Positions 16,989 to 28,400 of a stretch of 64,000 bases of DNA are shown here, piece after piece. Location of the stretch: the NCBI GenBank assembly GCA_900766495.1, contig CAAFVM010000045.1, positions 1 to 64,000 on the forward strand, in the 5' to 3' direction. The notes beneath the pieces were generated by a model. It was not told the origin of the DNA and made no database searches. It saw only the letters and a list, made by a program, of their open reading frames with translations. Position 1 is the first letter of the stretch, and each line of letters begins with the position of its first letter. This DNA is from Clostridia bacterium (lineage in GTDB: Bacteria > Bacillota > Clostridia > Christensenellales > Borkfalkiaceae). The translations under genes and the position numbers were made by a program.

Positions 16989-19900
16989 ATGAATAAAAGG
17001 AACAAATTGTTTATAGCTCTTCTTTCCGTATTCTGCGCGGCTTTCACGGTGTTTGCGGCTTCATGCGGCACCAAAAAGTTCACGCTGACTTTCAATACGC
17101 AGGGAATAGTTTCTATAGCGAATGCGGAAGTCGAAAAAGACAAAGAATATAAGCTTCCCGAAGACGTTACCGCTGTCGGTTACGAATTCGAGGGGTGGTA
17201 TCTGACCGCCGATTTTTCGGGCGAAGCCGTAACTTCGGTTAAAGTTACCGCAAACACCACGGTTTACGCCAAGCTCACGAAGCTTACGCTGGTAACTCTC
17301 GACCTCGGGGGCGGCGCGGGCAACGGCGCCACCGGTTTTTATCTTAAACCCGGTTCTACCGTATTAGACCGGATAAAAATCACGCCCACCAAGCCCGACC
17401 ACGAGTTTGGCGGCTGGTTCAACGGTAATACCGAGATTAACAAAAACTTTACCGTAGGAGAAGAGGATATAACCCTTACCGCACGCTATAAAGTAAAATA
17501 CGAAATGGAAATCTGGGTAAAGGCTATAAACGGCGACGATTACGAAAAACGCGAAACCAACGCGGTGGGTTACGAATACGCGAAGAAAAACTTTGCTCCG
17601 AGCTACAGCGAAGCGGGGCTTGTCCGCGTGGCTAACTCGAACGAAGTGGCTTCCAAAGACCTTACCGAAACGGCAAGCGAAAACGTTTATAAACTTTATT
17701 TCAACCGCGAAAGTTTCTCGCTCGTTTACAACGCGGGTGCCGACGCTTCCGGCGAAACTTACACCGAAACCGTAGTTTACGGCGAGAAAAAAATAGCCGA
17801 GCCCATATTCACAGCGGCGAACAAGGTTGTTATAGGTTGGTCGGAAACCCCGAACGGCGCTATTAAATATTCCACCGATTTCTTCGGTCGCAAAGGCGTG
17901 CTTGTTAACGGCAACGGAGGCGAAAGCAAAGCCGACGTAATAGACGTTAACAAAAACACCGTGCTTTACGCAGTGTGGTTAAACGGTTACACCGATATGC
18001 TCGGCGGCTCGAACGTAATTTATTTGCCCGACGAAAACGGCGACGTGATTTACCTTGAACGCGGCGGAAAATATTTCAAGGGCGAATACGACGCCAAAGA
18101 AAAGGTTTTTAATTTCAAAACTTATGACGAAGCCGACGAAATGTATAAAACCCTTGTTTACGGCAAAATAATTTCGTCTACTCAATACGTTTATTCAAGC
18201 GATACCCGCGCTTCGATGGCGTTGTCGCTTTACGAATATACAAGCAAAGGTTACGTTAAAAACGACAATATAACCGTAACGCTCGACGAGTTCAACGGCG
18301 TTACTTATTCTGTTAAGGACGAAAACGGCGACATAACTCAATCGACCGGAACTTATCAGATTAAAGATTCTTATTTCTACTACGCCGATTTCACCGGCGG
18401 CGCGCTCGCAGGTAAACAGCTCGTATTTATCGTAAGCTATATTACCAACAGTTCTACCGGCGCCATAACCGACTATGTATTCGTTGAAAGAAACGAAGAA
18501 CAATACGGGTGGGGGACGCTTATCCGCTTCGGTACGTTCGAAAACACCGACGGCAAAGTAACCCTCGGCACCACGAGCAACAACGCGGGCAACCTGACCC
18601 TTAACGGTTTCTCGTCTGCCACGTTCAACACCGGTTCGCAAACGGTAGAATACGTTTACAGAGTTTCGGGCGATATGCTCACTCTTATCGATTCTTCTAC
18701 CAACAAGACGGCGGGCACCTTTAAAATAGTAGAAAAACAGTTTGGCGACACCGTTATTCGCGGCTACGTTGTTTACACTGCGAACAACGCTCACGAGTTC
18801 GTCGACGGTGACAAAGCTCTCACTCTCGACGGCGGCATCGACGCGGTGTATAACGACGGAAGCAAAACTTATAACGGTTATTACATGACGTCGAACGGCG
18901 TTTTCGGAACCATTGTAAGATTTACCTCGGAAGACGGCGAACTTAACACCGTATTCGTGGTTTCCTCCGAAACCGTAGAGGTGGTTATTCCCGGCGAGGG
19001 CGATTCGTCTACCACCGAAAAACAATATAAATACAACCTTGCGGTTAAAACGCTCGGTTACACCGAACTTCGTTATATCAACGAAAAAAGCAGCTATTAT
19101 TATCCGCTCCTCGTTCTTAACGACGGAGAAGAGGGCAAAGCTACCGTTTACGTTTACACCAAAGCTAAAACTTACGTAAAAGCAGCCGACGGTACCGTGG
19201 TTGCGGGCGAAAACGGCAAATACGTGTTCACGACTACAAAATCTTACGACTTGCCCGACAATGCGTTTAACGACCCGATAGATTTCACGCAGGTGGCTTC
19301 GTTCGTGTTTGCCTATTATGCCGACGATTTCACGGTTCATTATTGGTATTCTTACACCGATAAAAAAGGCGAGACCATCGATTTCTCGGATAAAAAAGTA
19401 ACTTACGCTCCCGCGGCAAATCAGAAAGGTTCGCTTTACACTTTCGGCGGCTTCCTGTTCTATAACAACGGCACCGACGAGTATATAGGCGTTTATAAAA
19501 CCGAAGACGGCGTAACTACCGTAACCCTTACGAGCGGATATTTGTATTTCGAGCTTGACGGCGAGGCTAATACCTTTACAAAACTCGATTACGCTCCTTA
19601 TGCGGCTTACAGAAGAACCGCCGACGGCGCTACGAGCAAAAATATTTATCTTGCGCTCGACGGTAAAGGAGGCGCTACCTGGACGGAACTCGGCGAAGAC
19701 GGGAAAACCGTAACGAATACCGTAAAGGGAACCGTTTCCGATACGGGCAGATTAAGCACGATAAGCGGCGAAGACGTAAAAATTTACGAATTCAAAGGGG
19801 AAACGAAAAACTTTAAATATATTCTTCATACTTCGAACAAAACCGCTTATTTTGCCGAATACGTCGGCAACGGCGACGACCGTTACGACGCGGGCAGCAA

Positions 19901-22133
19901 CGGCTTCCTGCAAGTTGACGGTTTCGGTTTCAAAGCAAAATATACCGACGGCGACGGCAACGTATTCGAAGATTGCAATTACGTTGTCGCTGACGGTTCG
20001 TTTAAAGTTTTAGTTGACGAAACAGTCAGATATTTCGATATTACCGGCGACGACACTGTTACTTTGCGCGGCGTTGAATACGGCTCGTATTTGTACATTG
20101 TAAACAATAACGCGACCGGCGAAGTTTTTGAAATCGACGGATACGGCAAACTCAAAGTTTATACAAACGTTAAAAAACTCGATGACGACGGAAACGTTGT
20201 AAAAGACAAAGACGGCAAAGTCGTTTACGAGAAAAAGTATATCGACGAAAACGGAACTTATTCGTTGAATGCAAACGGCAGCGCGTTTACCTATTCGTTC
20301 AAACGCGGAGCCGAAACGATAAGCGGCGACGGCGTGATAGGAACTTACACGAGCGGCAATTACGTTTACAGAAGCTTTATTACCCTTTGCGAAGACGTGG
20401 TAAGCACTTACGTTATAACCGACGACTGGTCGGTAGTCGTGCTTGACAACGCGGGCAACGCCACCGTTTACGGCGCGGGCGGTTCGGTTGAACAGGGCAG
20501 ATATACCATAGTTACCGACGAGTTCATTTACTACTACAACAACGCTCGCACCGATTCGTGCATATTCAAATATAACAAAGCCGACGCCCTTATGACCAAG
20601 GTCGTGTATCGCAACGAAGCGTTTTACACGCAGGACGTAGAATCGTTGCTCTTCTCGGAACACGGTTTTGCTATATTCAACGGTACGCAGACTTATTACT
20701 ATTCGATTGAAGACAACGGCGACGTAATTATTTATCGTCTTGCCGAAAACGGAGAAAGCGACGCCAACGAATACGGCTTTATCGCTGAAAAATTCGGCAC
20801 TACCGATGAATTTGCCGAGGGAACCCAGAAAGTTTACGGCGGAAAGACCTATTATTACAGCGACGGTTGGGCGCTTACGTTCAACCGCGCCGAAGACACC
20901 AAAGACAAATATCCCGTTTTGGTCGACAGCAAAAACAACGTTAAAAAACCGCTTGAAAAACTTATATTCACACCCTCGGGTTCGGCTACGTTCCGCGTTC
21001 GCGGTACTGTTACCGTAAACGGTCAGAATTTAAGCTGTTACGTGGTTCGCGCGCTTAAAGAAAAGGCGAAAGATACCGATCCCGACGAATATGAAACTTA
21101 CGTTACCGTAGGTAATTTCAGATGGGATATAACACTTAACTATAAGGGTCGGGACGTAAACGAATATTCGGTAAGTTCGCTTTCGTATAGCGTGACGTAT
21201 ATGGCTTCGGCTTATATGGACCTCTACTATATGATGTATGTCTATTTCGGGGCTTCCACTGCCGCCAATACCAAAAACATATTCGGCACCGTAACCATAA
21301 ATCAGGTATTCGATGAAAACGGCGAACTTACCTCTAACAAAATAAACGGCTCGTTCGGCGAATACGCGGGTCTTACCGATATTAAAGGCAACGCCGTTCT
21401 TAAAGCGGACGCCACCGATTATTCGGTTAACACGAAGCAGAGCATTTACGCGTTCGACGTAAAAGTTGACGACGGCTTCGATTATCGCCTGTATATTAAG
21501 CTTGAAAAGCACAGCGCTTTCGGCATTATTGGTTATAGAATTTACGCGTTCACCCGCGTTCAGAAACTTACGACCGACGGTTACGAGGTCGAGGTGGAAA
21601 GGGTAGTTTACTCCGATTATTCGAAAAACATTCCTGCAGGCACTTTGCTTACGCTGTCGCTTAAAGCTGTAAACGGCGAAGAAAAAACAGAAATTAAATT
21701 CGAGCAGAACGGTACGCTTAACGGCGTTTTCACCGGTATTGTAAGAACCAAGGACGCCGAAGGTAAACGTTACGTTTCCGCGGTATATTACAAATTTACC
21801 TTTACCGAAAACGACGACGCTTACGAAAAAATCAGCGAAGTTGACAACGAAACCGTCATTAAAGGCGTAGCTTCCTATGCTTCGGTTACGGTTACGGCGG
21901 AAAATATCAATACCGTTTACGCTTCCGACGGATACGATCGTTTCGTAGATATAAACACTGTTACGAATAAAATAGAGTTGTTCTATTTCAACAGCAACTA
22001 TTATATTGCGAGCGAATGCACCTACGACGAAGAAAATGCGACCTGGACGTTTAAAGTAGGCGATTATTCCTACACCGCGAAACTCAACGCCGAGGGCAGG
22101 GCTGAAATCACCGAACTCGGAAAACAGGAGTAA
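16989..22133 (+). CDS. Giant (1714 aa) lipoprotein with N-terminal InlB/Flg_new repeats
   Basis: The start ATG 16989 follows AAAGGAGCGAG. A signal peptide ends at AASC with Cys26, so the protein is lipid-anchored. Residues about 29-98, 99-172 and 238-335 are three InlB_B/Listeria-Bacteroides (Flg_new) repeats, recognisable by FEGWY, FGGWF and IGWSE cores and by TVYAKL and TVLYAVW ends. The remaining 1370 residues are beta-rich, dense in Thr, Tyr, Asp and Lys, with loosely repeated units built around G-x-Y-x-x-x-D and charged turns. I do not recognise a family for this part. There is no C-terminal anchor. It has its own promoter and is followed by the protease gene on the same strand. It is probably a surface binding protein; a structural scaffold is an alternative. 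The unrecognised region could hide an enzymatic domain. Confidence 0.8.
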   Translation: MNKRNKLFIALLSVFCAAFTVFAASCGTKKFTLTFNTQGIVSIANAEVEKDKEYKLPEDVTAVGYEFEGWYLTADFSGEAVTSVKVTANTTVYAKLTKLTLVTLDLGGGAGNGATGFYLKPGSTVLDRIKITPTKPDHEFGGWFNGNTEINKNFTVGEEDITLTARYKVKYEMEIWVKAINGDDYEKRETNAVGYEYAKKNFAPSYSEAGLVRVANSNEVASKDLTETASENVYKLYFNRESFSLVYNAGADASGETYTETVVYGEKKIAEPIFTAANKVVIGWSETPNGAIKYSTDFFGRKGVLVNGNGGESKADVIDVNKNTVLYAVWLNGYTDMLGGSNVIYLPDENGDVIYLERGGKYFKGEYDAKEKVFNFKTYDEADEMYKTLVYGKIISSTQYVYSSDTRASMALSLYEYTSKGYVKNDNITVTLDEFNGVTYSVKDENGDITQSTGTYQIKDSYFYYADFTGGALAGKQLVFIVSYITNSSTGAITDYVFVERNEEQYGWGTLIRFGTFENTDGKVTLGTTSNNAGNLTLNGFSSATFNTGSQTVEYVYRVSGDMLTLIDSSTNKTAGTFKIVEKQFGDTVIRGYVVYTANNAHEFVDGDKALTLDGGIDAVYNDGSKTYNGYYMTSNGVFGTIVRFTSEDGELNTVFVVSSETVEVVIPGEGDSSTTEKQYKYNLAVKTLGYTELRYINEKSSYYYPLLVLNDGEEGKATVYVYTKAKTYVKAADGTVVAGENGKYVFTTTKSYDLPDNAFNDPIDFTQVASFVFAYYADDFTVHYWYSYTDKKGETIDFSDKKVTYAPAANQKGSLYTFGGFLFYNNGTDEYIGVYKTEDGVTTVTLTSGYLYFELDGEANTFTKLDYAPYAAYRRTADGATSKNIYLALDGKGGATWTELGEDGKTVTNTVKGTVSDTGRLSTISGEDVKIYEFKGETKNFKYILHTSNKTAYFAEYVGNGDDRYDAGSNGFLQVDGFGFKAKYTDGDGNVFEDCNYVVADGSFKVLVDETVRYFDITGDDTVTLRGVEYGSYLYIVNNNATGEVFEIDGYGKLKVYTNVKKLDDDGNVVKDKDGKVVYEKKYIDENGTYSLNANGSAFTYSFKRGAETISGDGVIGTYTSGNYVYRSFITLCEDVVSTYVITDDWSVVVLDNAGNATVYGAGGSVEQGRYTIVTDEFIYYYNNARTDSCIFKYNKADALMTKVVYRNEAFYTQDVESLLFSEHGFAIFNGTQTYYYSIEDNGDVIIYRLAENGESDANEYGFIAEKFGTTDEFAEGTQKVYGGKTYYYSDGWALTFNRAEDTKDKYPVLVDSKNNVKKPLEKLIFTPSGSATFRVRGTVTVNGQNLSCYVVRALKEKAKDTDPDEYETYVTVGNFRWDITLNYKGRDVNEYSVSSLSYSVTYMASAYMDLYYMMYVYFGASTAANTKNIFGTVTINQVFDENGELTSNKINGSFGEYAGLTDIKGNAVLKADATDYSVNTKQSIYAFDVKVDDGFDYRLYIKLEKHSAFGIIGYRIYAFTRVQKLTTDGYEVEVERVVYSDYSKNIPAGTLLTLSLKAVNGEEKTEIKFEQNGTLNGVFTGIVRTKDAEGKRYVSAVYYKFTFTENDDAYEKISEVDNETVIKGVASYASVTVTAENINTVYASDGYDRFVDINTVTNKIELFYFNSNYYIASECTYDEENATWTFKVGDYSYTAKLNAEGRAEITELGKQE

Positions 22134-22469
22134 GCGTTTATAAACGTTTTATACCGAAAAACTGCGACCCTTTTCCTCGGAAAGGGGTCGCAAAAATGCT
22201 TTTAAAATCTTTTTCGCGTGCTTTAGTCTGCGAAAGCGTTAGAAATTTCGCATTAAATCGCACAAATTTGAAAAAGGCGCGTTTAAGGCGTTTACATTTT
22301 AAGCAAATTAGTATAAAATAGTATAATGCAAACAATGGCGTAAAAGGCGAGTTAAGGCGAAAAATCGCGTTCGGTTTTAAAAAGAAACGAACGCCGTTCG
22401 TCGTTTTCGCATATATAAAAACGTTTTTGCGTTTTTATCACGATGATAAATTACATAAGGAAACACCCT
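22134..22469. other. Intergenic region and leader before the subtilase gene
   Basis: It contains a very strong hairpin (22163-22192), listed separately. It also contains possible promoter elements TTTACA (22291-22296) with TATAAA (22312-22317, spacing only 15) or TATAAT (22322-22327). A leader hairpin ATAAAAACG (22415-22423) with CGTTTTTAT (22430-22438) sits just upstream of the ribosome site. An imperfect GAAC/GTTC stem precedes it. No gene was seen. Confidence 0.45.
22163..22192. terminator. Thirteen-bp hairpin; possible terminator, T run on the minus-strand side
   Basis: TGCGACCCTTTTC pairs with GAAAGGGGTCGCA (one G-U pair) around a tiny CTCG loop. On the plus strand it is followed by AAAAA and only later by TTTT. 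Read on the minus strand it is followed directly by GTTTTT. It probably ends or stabilises the 3' end of the 16989 transcript, but the T-run polarity fits minus-strand transcription better. Confidence 0.4.
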
Positions 22470-25400
22470 ATGACCAAGAAAAAGAAATTTCTAATAAATA
22501 TACTTTCCGTCGTAACGGCAATTTGCTTTGTCGTGGCGGGGGTGAGCGGCGATTTCAGCTCGGTTTCCGCGTCAGGCGGCAACGGCGGCAATAAATCGTC
22601 CTCTTCCGTATCCGACGTGATGAAAATAAAAGACGGCACGGTCGATTTGAATTCTTCGAGTTATTTCGATTCTTCCGCCGTTTATAAACTGCCCGATACC
22701 GTTCAGCCGAGCGACGACGTTTCGATTATAGTAGAAATGAACGTTGAAACGGTTAAAGACGCGTTCGACAAAACCATGACGGGTGGTACTCTTAAAGATT
22801 TCGTAGGAACCAAAACAGCCGAAAAAACTTCGGCTAAAATCGCCTCGAAACGCAAAAACTTTTACGATAAGCTCGACGGAGCGGGAATCGATTACGTAAT
22901 CGGCGAGGAATACGACACGCTTTTAGGCGGTTTCGAAATCACTATTAAAGCGAGCGATTTCAAAAAAGTTACCGAAGTTCTTCCCGAAGATACCGAATAC
23001 GTGGTAAGCGAAACTTACGCCGTAAGCGAAACCAAAGTGGTTACCAACGACGTAGACGTTTACGATACCGGTATTTTCGACAGTTCGTCCTTGAAATATC
23101 AGGGCGCGGGCGTAGTGGTTGCGGTTCTCGATACCGGTCTTGACTATACGCACACCGCGTTTTTGGAAGAAAACTTTAAAGCGGCTCGCGAAAACGACGC
23201 GTTCACTCTTTCAACCGTAGCTTCTAAAATAAACGGAACCGCAGCCGCCAGAACCACGGCGGGGCTTACCGCTCAAGACGTTTACGTAAGCAGAAAAGTT
23301 CCTTACGCTTACGATTACGCCGATAAAGATTCCGACGTTCAGCCTATCAACTCCGAACACGGAACGCACGTTGCGGGCATTATCGCGGGTAACGACGACA
23401 CAATAACCGGCGTTGCTCCCGAAGCGCAGCTTGCTATAATGAAAGTTTTCTCCGACAGTCAGACCGGCGCGAAAACCTCGTGGATACTTGCCGCTTTGGA
23501 AGACTGCGTTAAACTCGGCGTAGACGTTATTAACATGTCGCTTGGTACCTCGTGCGGATTTTCGAGGGAAGAAGACGAAGACAAAGTTAACGAAATTTAC
23601 GACACCATAAAAGAACAGGGCGTTTCGCTTATAGTAGCCGCTTCCAACGATTACAACGCTACTATGGGCTCCAAGAAAAACGGTAACAACGGTCTTACCT
23701 CCAACCCCGATTCGGGCACGGTTGGTTCGCCCGCGACTTACCCCGCGGCTTTGTCGGTCGCTTCGGTAGACGGCGTAAAAACCCCTTACCTTAAATACGG
23801 CAACGAAATAATATACTTCAACGAAGCTTCGGTTTCGTCAAGCGAAAAGAAAAACTTCGTAAACGAAATTCTCGCGAACGCGGGCAACCTCGATTCGAAA
23901 GATTTCGATTACGTAACCATACCGGGCGTAGGGCGCGACGCCGACTATGCCGAAAGCGGCGATTATTATCACGGAAAAATTGTTCTTGTAAAACGCGGCG
24001 AAACCACGTTTGAAGAAAAAGTTCGCATCGCCTTGAAAGACAAGGGCGCCGCAGGTATTATAATTTACAACAACGTATCGGGTTCTATCTCGATGTCGGT
24101 AGGTAAAAGTACCGGTCCGGTTTGCTCGATTGCGCAGGACGAGGGCGAAATGCTCGCCTCGGCTAAAACCGGAAAAATCAGAATAAGCAAAAGCCAGGTC
24201 GCCGGGCCGTTCATGTCTGACTTCTCGTCGTGGGGTCCCACGTCCGACCTTAAAATCAAACCCGAAATAACCGCTCACGGCGGCGAAATTCTTTCGGCTG
24301 TTCCGGGGCAGGAATACGAACGTTTGTCGGGAACCAGCATGGCTGCGCCTAACCAGGCAGGTGCGGCGGCTCTTATCCGTCAATACGTTAAATACAGCGG
24401 AACGTTCGGCTCGAATATCGATCCCGTTACCGTAACGTCGCGCGTGAATCAGCTTATGATGTCCACCGCGGATATAGTTTACAACAAGAACGGGTTGCCT
24501 TATGCGGTAAGAAAACAGGGCGCCGGTCTGGTTAATATGACGAAAGCGACGACTACCGCCGCATACCTTACCACGTTCGACGAAAACGGCGAAATGGATA
24601 AGTCGAAATTGGAACTCGGCGACGATAAGAATAAAACCGGCAAATATACTATGACGTTTGCCATAAATAATCTTACTTCGTCAAAACTCACCTACGATAT
24701 CGGTTCCATTGTTATGACCGAGGGCGTGAGTAAAACGTATACCGGGCACGACGACACCACCGTTACCCAGGAGGGTTATCTGCTCGGCGGAAAAACCACG
24801 GTTACTTCTGTAGAGGGCGGCAGTAAAAACGGAAACGCGGTTACCGTAAACGGAAACGGCGTTGCGAAAGTTACCGTAGAAATCGCTCTTACCGACGCCG
24901 ATAAAGCTTACCTCGATAAATCGTTCAAACACGGCATGTATATCGAAGGTTTCGTTACGTTAAAAGCTCAAAGCGGAACCAAGGTCGATATGAATCTTCC
25001 TTTCCTTGCTTTCTATGGCGACTGGACCGAAGCTCCCATTTTCGACGAAGAATATTACGATACCAACCCCGACGAAATCAATAAAGGTTTAGACGAAGAC
25101 GATAAGCTTATGGAAGACGCCTACGCTACACGCGTTATAGGCGGACTTTACAGCGATTATATAACCACTCTCGGTTCTTACTATTTCGTTCAGGATCCTT
25201 CGGCAACACAGATTGCGGCAAGTAAATCGCACATTTCTATTTCCAATCAGGAAGACGGAAACAGCTCGACTGTTACTTCTATTAGGTCGATTTCCGCAGG
25301 ACTTTTGCGTAACGCGAAGAGGATTGTTATAAGTATAACCGAAGACGCGACGGGTAAAACCGTTTACGAACAGACTTCTTATAACCAACGCAAATCTCAC

Positions 25401-28400
25401 AGCTCCGGCGGAAACATTTATGCGTCGTCGATAGACGTCGATTTTGCCACCGCGGCTAACAACCTTAAAAACAACACTCAATATACCGTAACCGTTAAAG
25501 CTTATATCGATTACGGCGACGGCGGTGAAAAGAATAATGCGAGAAACACTTTTTCGTTCCCGCTTTACGTCGATTTTCAGGCGCCTGTCGTTACCGGGGT
25601 TAATTACCGCTCGGAATACGATAAAACCACCAAGAAAACAAAACTTTTTGCCGACATAAGCGTATACGACAACCATTACGCTATGGGTATGTCGGTGGGG
25701 CAGATTATTCCCGCCGATCCGTCAAGCGGTTATGCGTTCACCATGCAGTCGTTCGGTAAATACGTAACGCCTATTTATTCGTCGTTTAACTCCACTTCGA
25801 AAATCATTGTTGAACTTACCGATTATGTATCGCAGATCAAACAGTCTGCCGGTGTCTCTTACGATAAAGACGGCAATGCGCAAGTTGAGTACAATAATAA
25901 TTCGTTCATTGTTACCTGTTACGATTACGCGATGAACAGCGCGACCTATCAGTTAAGGCTTCCCGACGAAATTCTTTCGCTTAACTTTACCGAAAGCGAA
26001 ATTACGTTAAGTCCTTATGAAACCGCCGACCTTACCAGACTTTTAAGCATTTATCCCGACGAAAGCTGGGCTCAAACGCTTGAATACGAAATTGAAAACG
26101 GCGATTATCTTGCCATTGCCAACCAGACTCTTATTGCCAAAGCCAACGATTCCGAAGAGGTAAAAACCACTTACGTAACCGCGCGCGGCAAAGACGCAGA
26201 CGGCAATGCAGTAGAAGCCAGACTGAAAGTAAACGTTTTATATAAAGGTCATCCGAAATATAAAAGGTTTACCGTTCCGGACGTCAATAAGTTCGAGGTT
26301 ACCGGCTATACGACGGAGCGCGCGTTCCACGGCAACTCGTCGGACGAGCGCGAAATAGGCGTTGCCGGCGGAACTTACGAGTTCGGTGAAAACAATGCTC
26401 TTTCGATGTTCCCGTCGGAAAGCGTAAAAGTCAATTATACTCTCGACGTATATTTCCCCGAAGGGGTTGACGTCGTGTTCAAAACCGGTAACGGAAAAAT
26501 AGTTACCGTATCCGACGACGGCGTTATAACCGCCGTAGCCGAAGGTAATGCAACGGTTACCGTAACGGTTACCAAAAATGGCAAAAATACCATATACACC
26601 AAGCGAATACCCGTTTCGGTTAAGGATCCGTTTACTACGAATTCCATTTACCTTATGTCATATAAGGGCGAAGGCGAAACCGTAAACGGCGAACCCAACG
26701 TGGTTGTCATTCCCGAAAATCGCGGCGTTACGACTATTTATTCGTATGCGTTCAGCGGTTACGAATACGTGGAAAAAGACCTTGACGCCGGCGACGTAAT
26801 CGATAAGGAAGATCCTTACTACATCAAACAGATGTATATAGGAGACGACAGAATTAAGAAAATAATCATTCCCGAAGGCGTCACCACAATCGAATCGTAT
26901 GCTTTCGCGAATCTTACGGCTCTTGAAGAGGTCGTAATGCCCACTACGCTTACGAGAATAGGCGTTGGTGCGTTCTACGGTTGTAAAAACCTTAAAAAGA
27001 TTAACCTTAACTACGCAAAATTCATAAACGAAAAGGCGTTCGCGGGGTGCTCGCTCGAAAGCGTTTCGCTCGACAACGTGGTTGCCATAGGTAACTATAC
27101 GTTCCAGGGCAATACCTTCTCGACGCTCACGCTTCCCATGTCGTCGCAGTCGCTCGGAATAGGCGCGTTTAAAGATTGTAAAAATCTTACTTTCGTAACC
27201 TTCGTAGCGCCTAAAATGAAAATCGGTTCTTCGGCTTTCGAGGGCTGCTCGGCTTTGAAATCGGTTAACGTAAACGCCGCCGTAATTTCGTCGTCCGCGT
27301 TTGCGGGCTGCACGAACCTCGCCGACGTTACCATAGGTAAAGACGTTACGCTTATAGGCGAATATGCGTTTGCGAATACTGCTGTTAAAGCGTTCAAGCT
27401 TGAATATGGTAACAAGAATTACGTTTCGGAAGAAAACGGAGCAATTCTTTCGCAGGTAGGCTCCGACGGAAAGAAAACCCTTTGCCTTGTGGCTCCCTCC
27501 GCGAAAACGTCGATTACAACCGACGCCGACTATATAGGCGCGGGCGCGTTCGCCGGTTCGAAAATTCAAAAAGTTATCGCAACCAAAGCTACCTATGTAG
27601 GAGCTTACGCGTTCGCGGGGTGTTCGAATTTCTGGAACTGGCAAGGTGAATTCAGCAACGTTACCGAAATCGGAGATTACGCGTTCTACGGGACGCAGTT
27701 AAAAGAAACTCCCGACCTCACAAACGTTGAAAAAATAGGCAGATATGCCTTTGCTACTTCAAATATTACCTCGGTTACCGTTCCCGCAAACTGCGAAGTG
27801 GGCGAATATGCGTTCGCTTATTGCAACGCGCTTACGAACGTTACTGTCGGAAACGGCGCGGTTATAGGAGCATACGCGTTTGCAAATACGGTAAACGTTA
27901 AAAACACCTATGAATATATAATAGCAAAACTCGATAACGACAAAAAAACCAATGCCGTTATCAATGCGATATTCAACACTTATTACGAGCTTTACGATTA
28001 CGAAATCAAAAACGATAAAGGCGAAGTGACCGGCGTTGAAAAACGTTACCGCTACAAACTGCTCGCTCAATCTAAATCTTACCTCGAAACCGTTACCATA
28101 GGCGACGACGTAATTCTCGGAGAATACGCATTTGCGGGCAACCCGAGAATGACGACCTTGAACCTCGGCAACTCCGTTGAAATAGGCGATTACGCGTTCT
28201 TCGACGCCAACGCGCTCACCGCGGCAGACCTTTCGTCTGTAAAATCGGTAGGCGCATATGCGTTTGCAGGTTCCAGAACCAAAGAGTATAGCGTAGTCAA
28301 CAGAACTTTGGGCGACGCTTACGACTTTAAAGACGAAGAGGGTAAATCCTACGCGGGCAATTCGGCTCTCGTAACCGGCTATGCTTACACGAGCTTCGCT

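Noticed and set aside
22443..22469. Upstream ATG for the subtilase
   Set aside because: No ribosome site; the ATG at 22470 follows AAGGAAA and begins a clean signal peptide.
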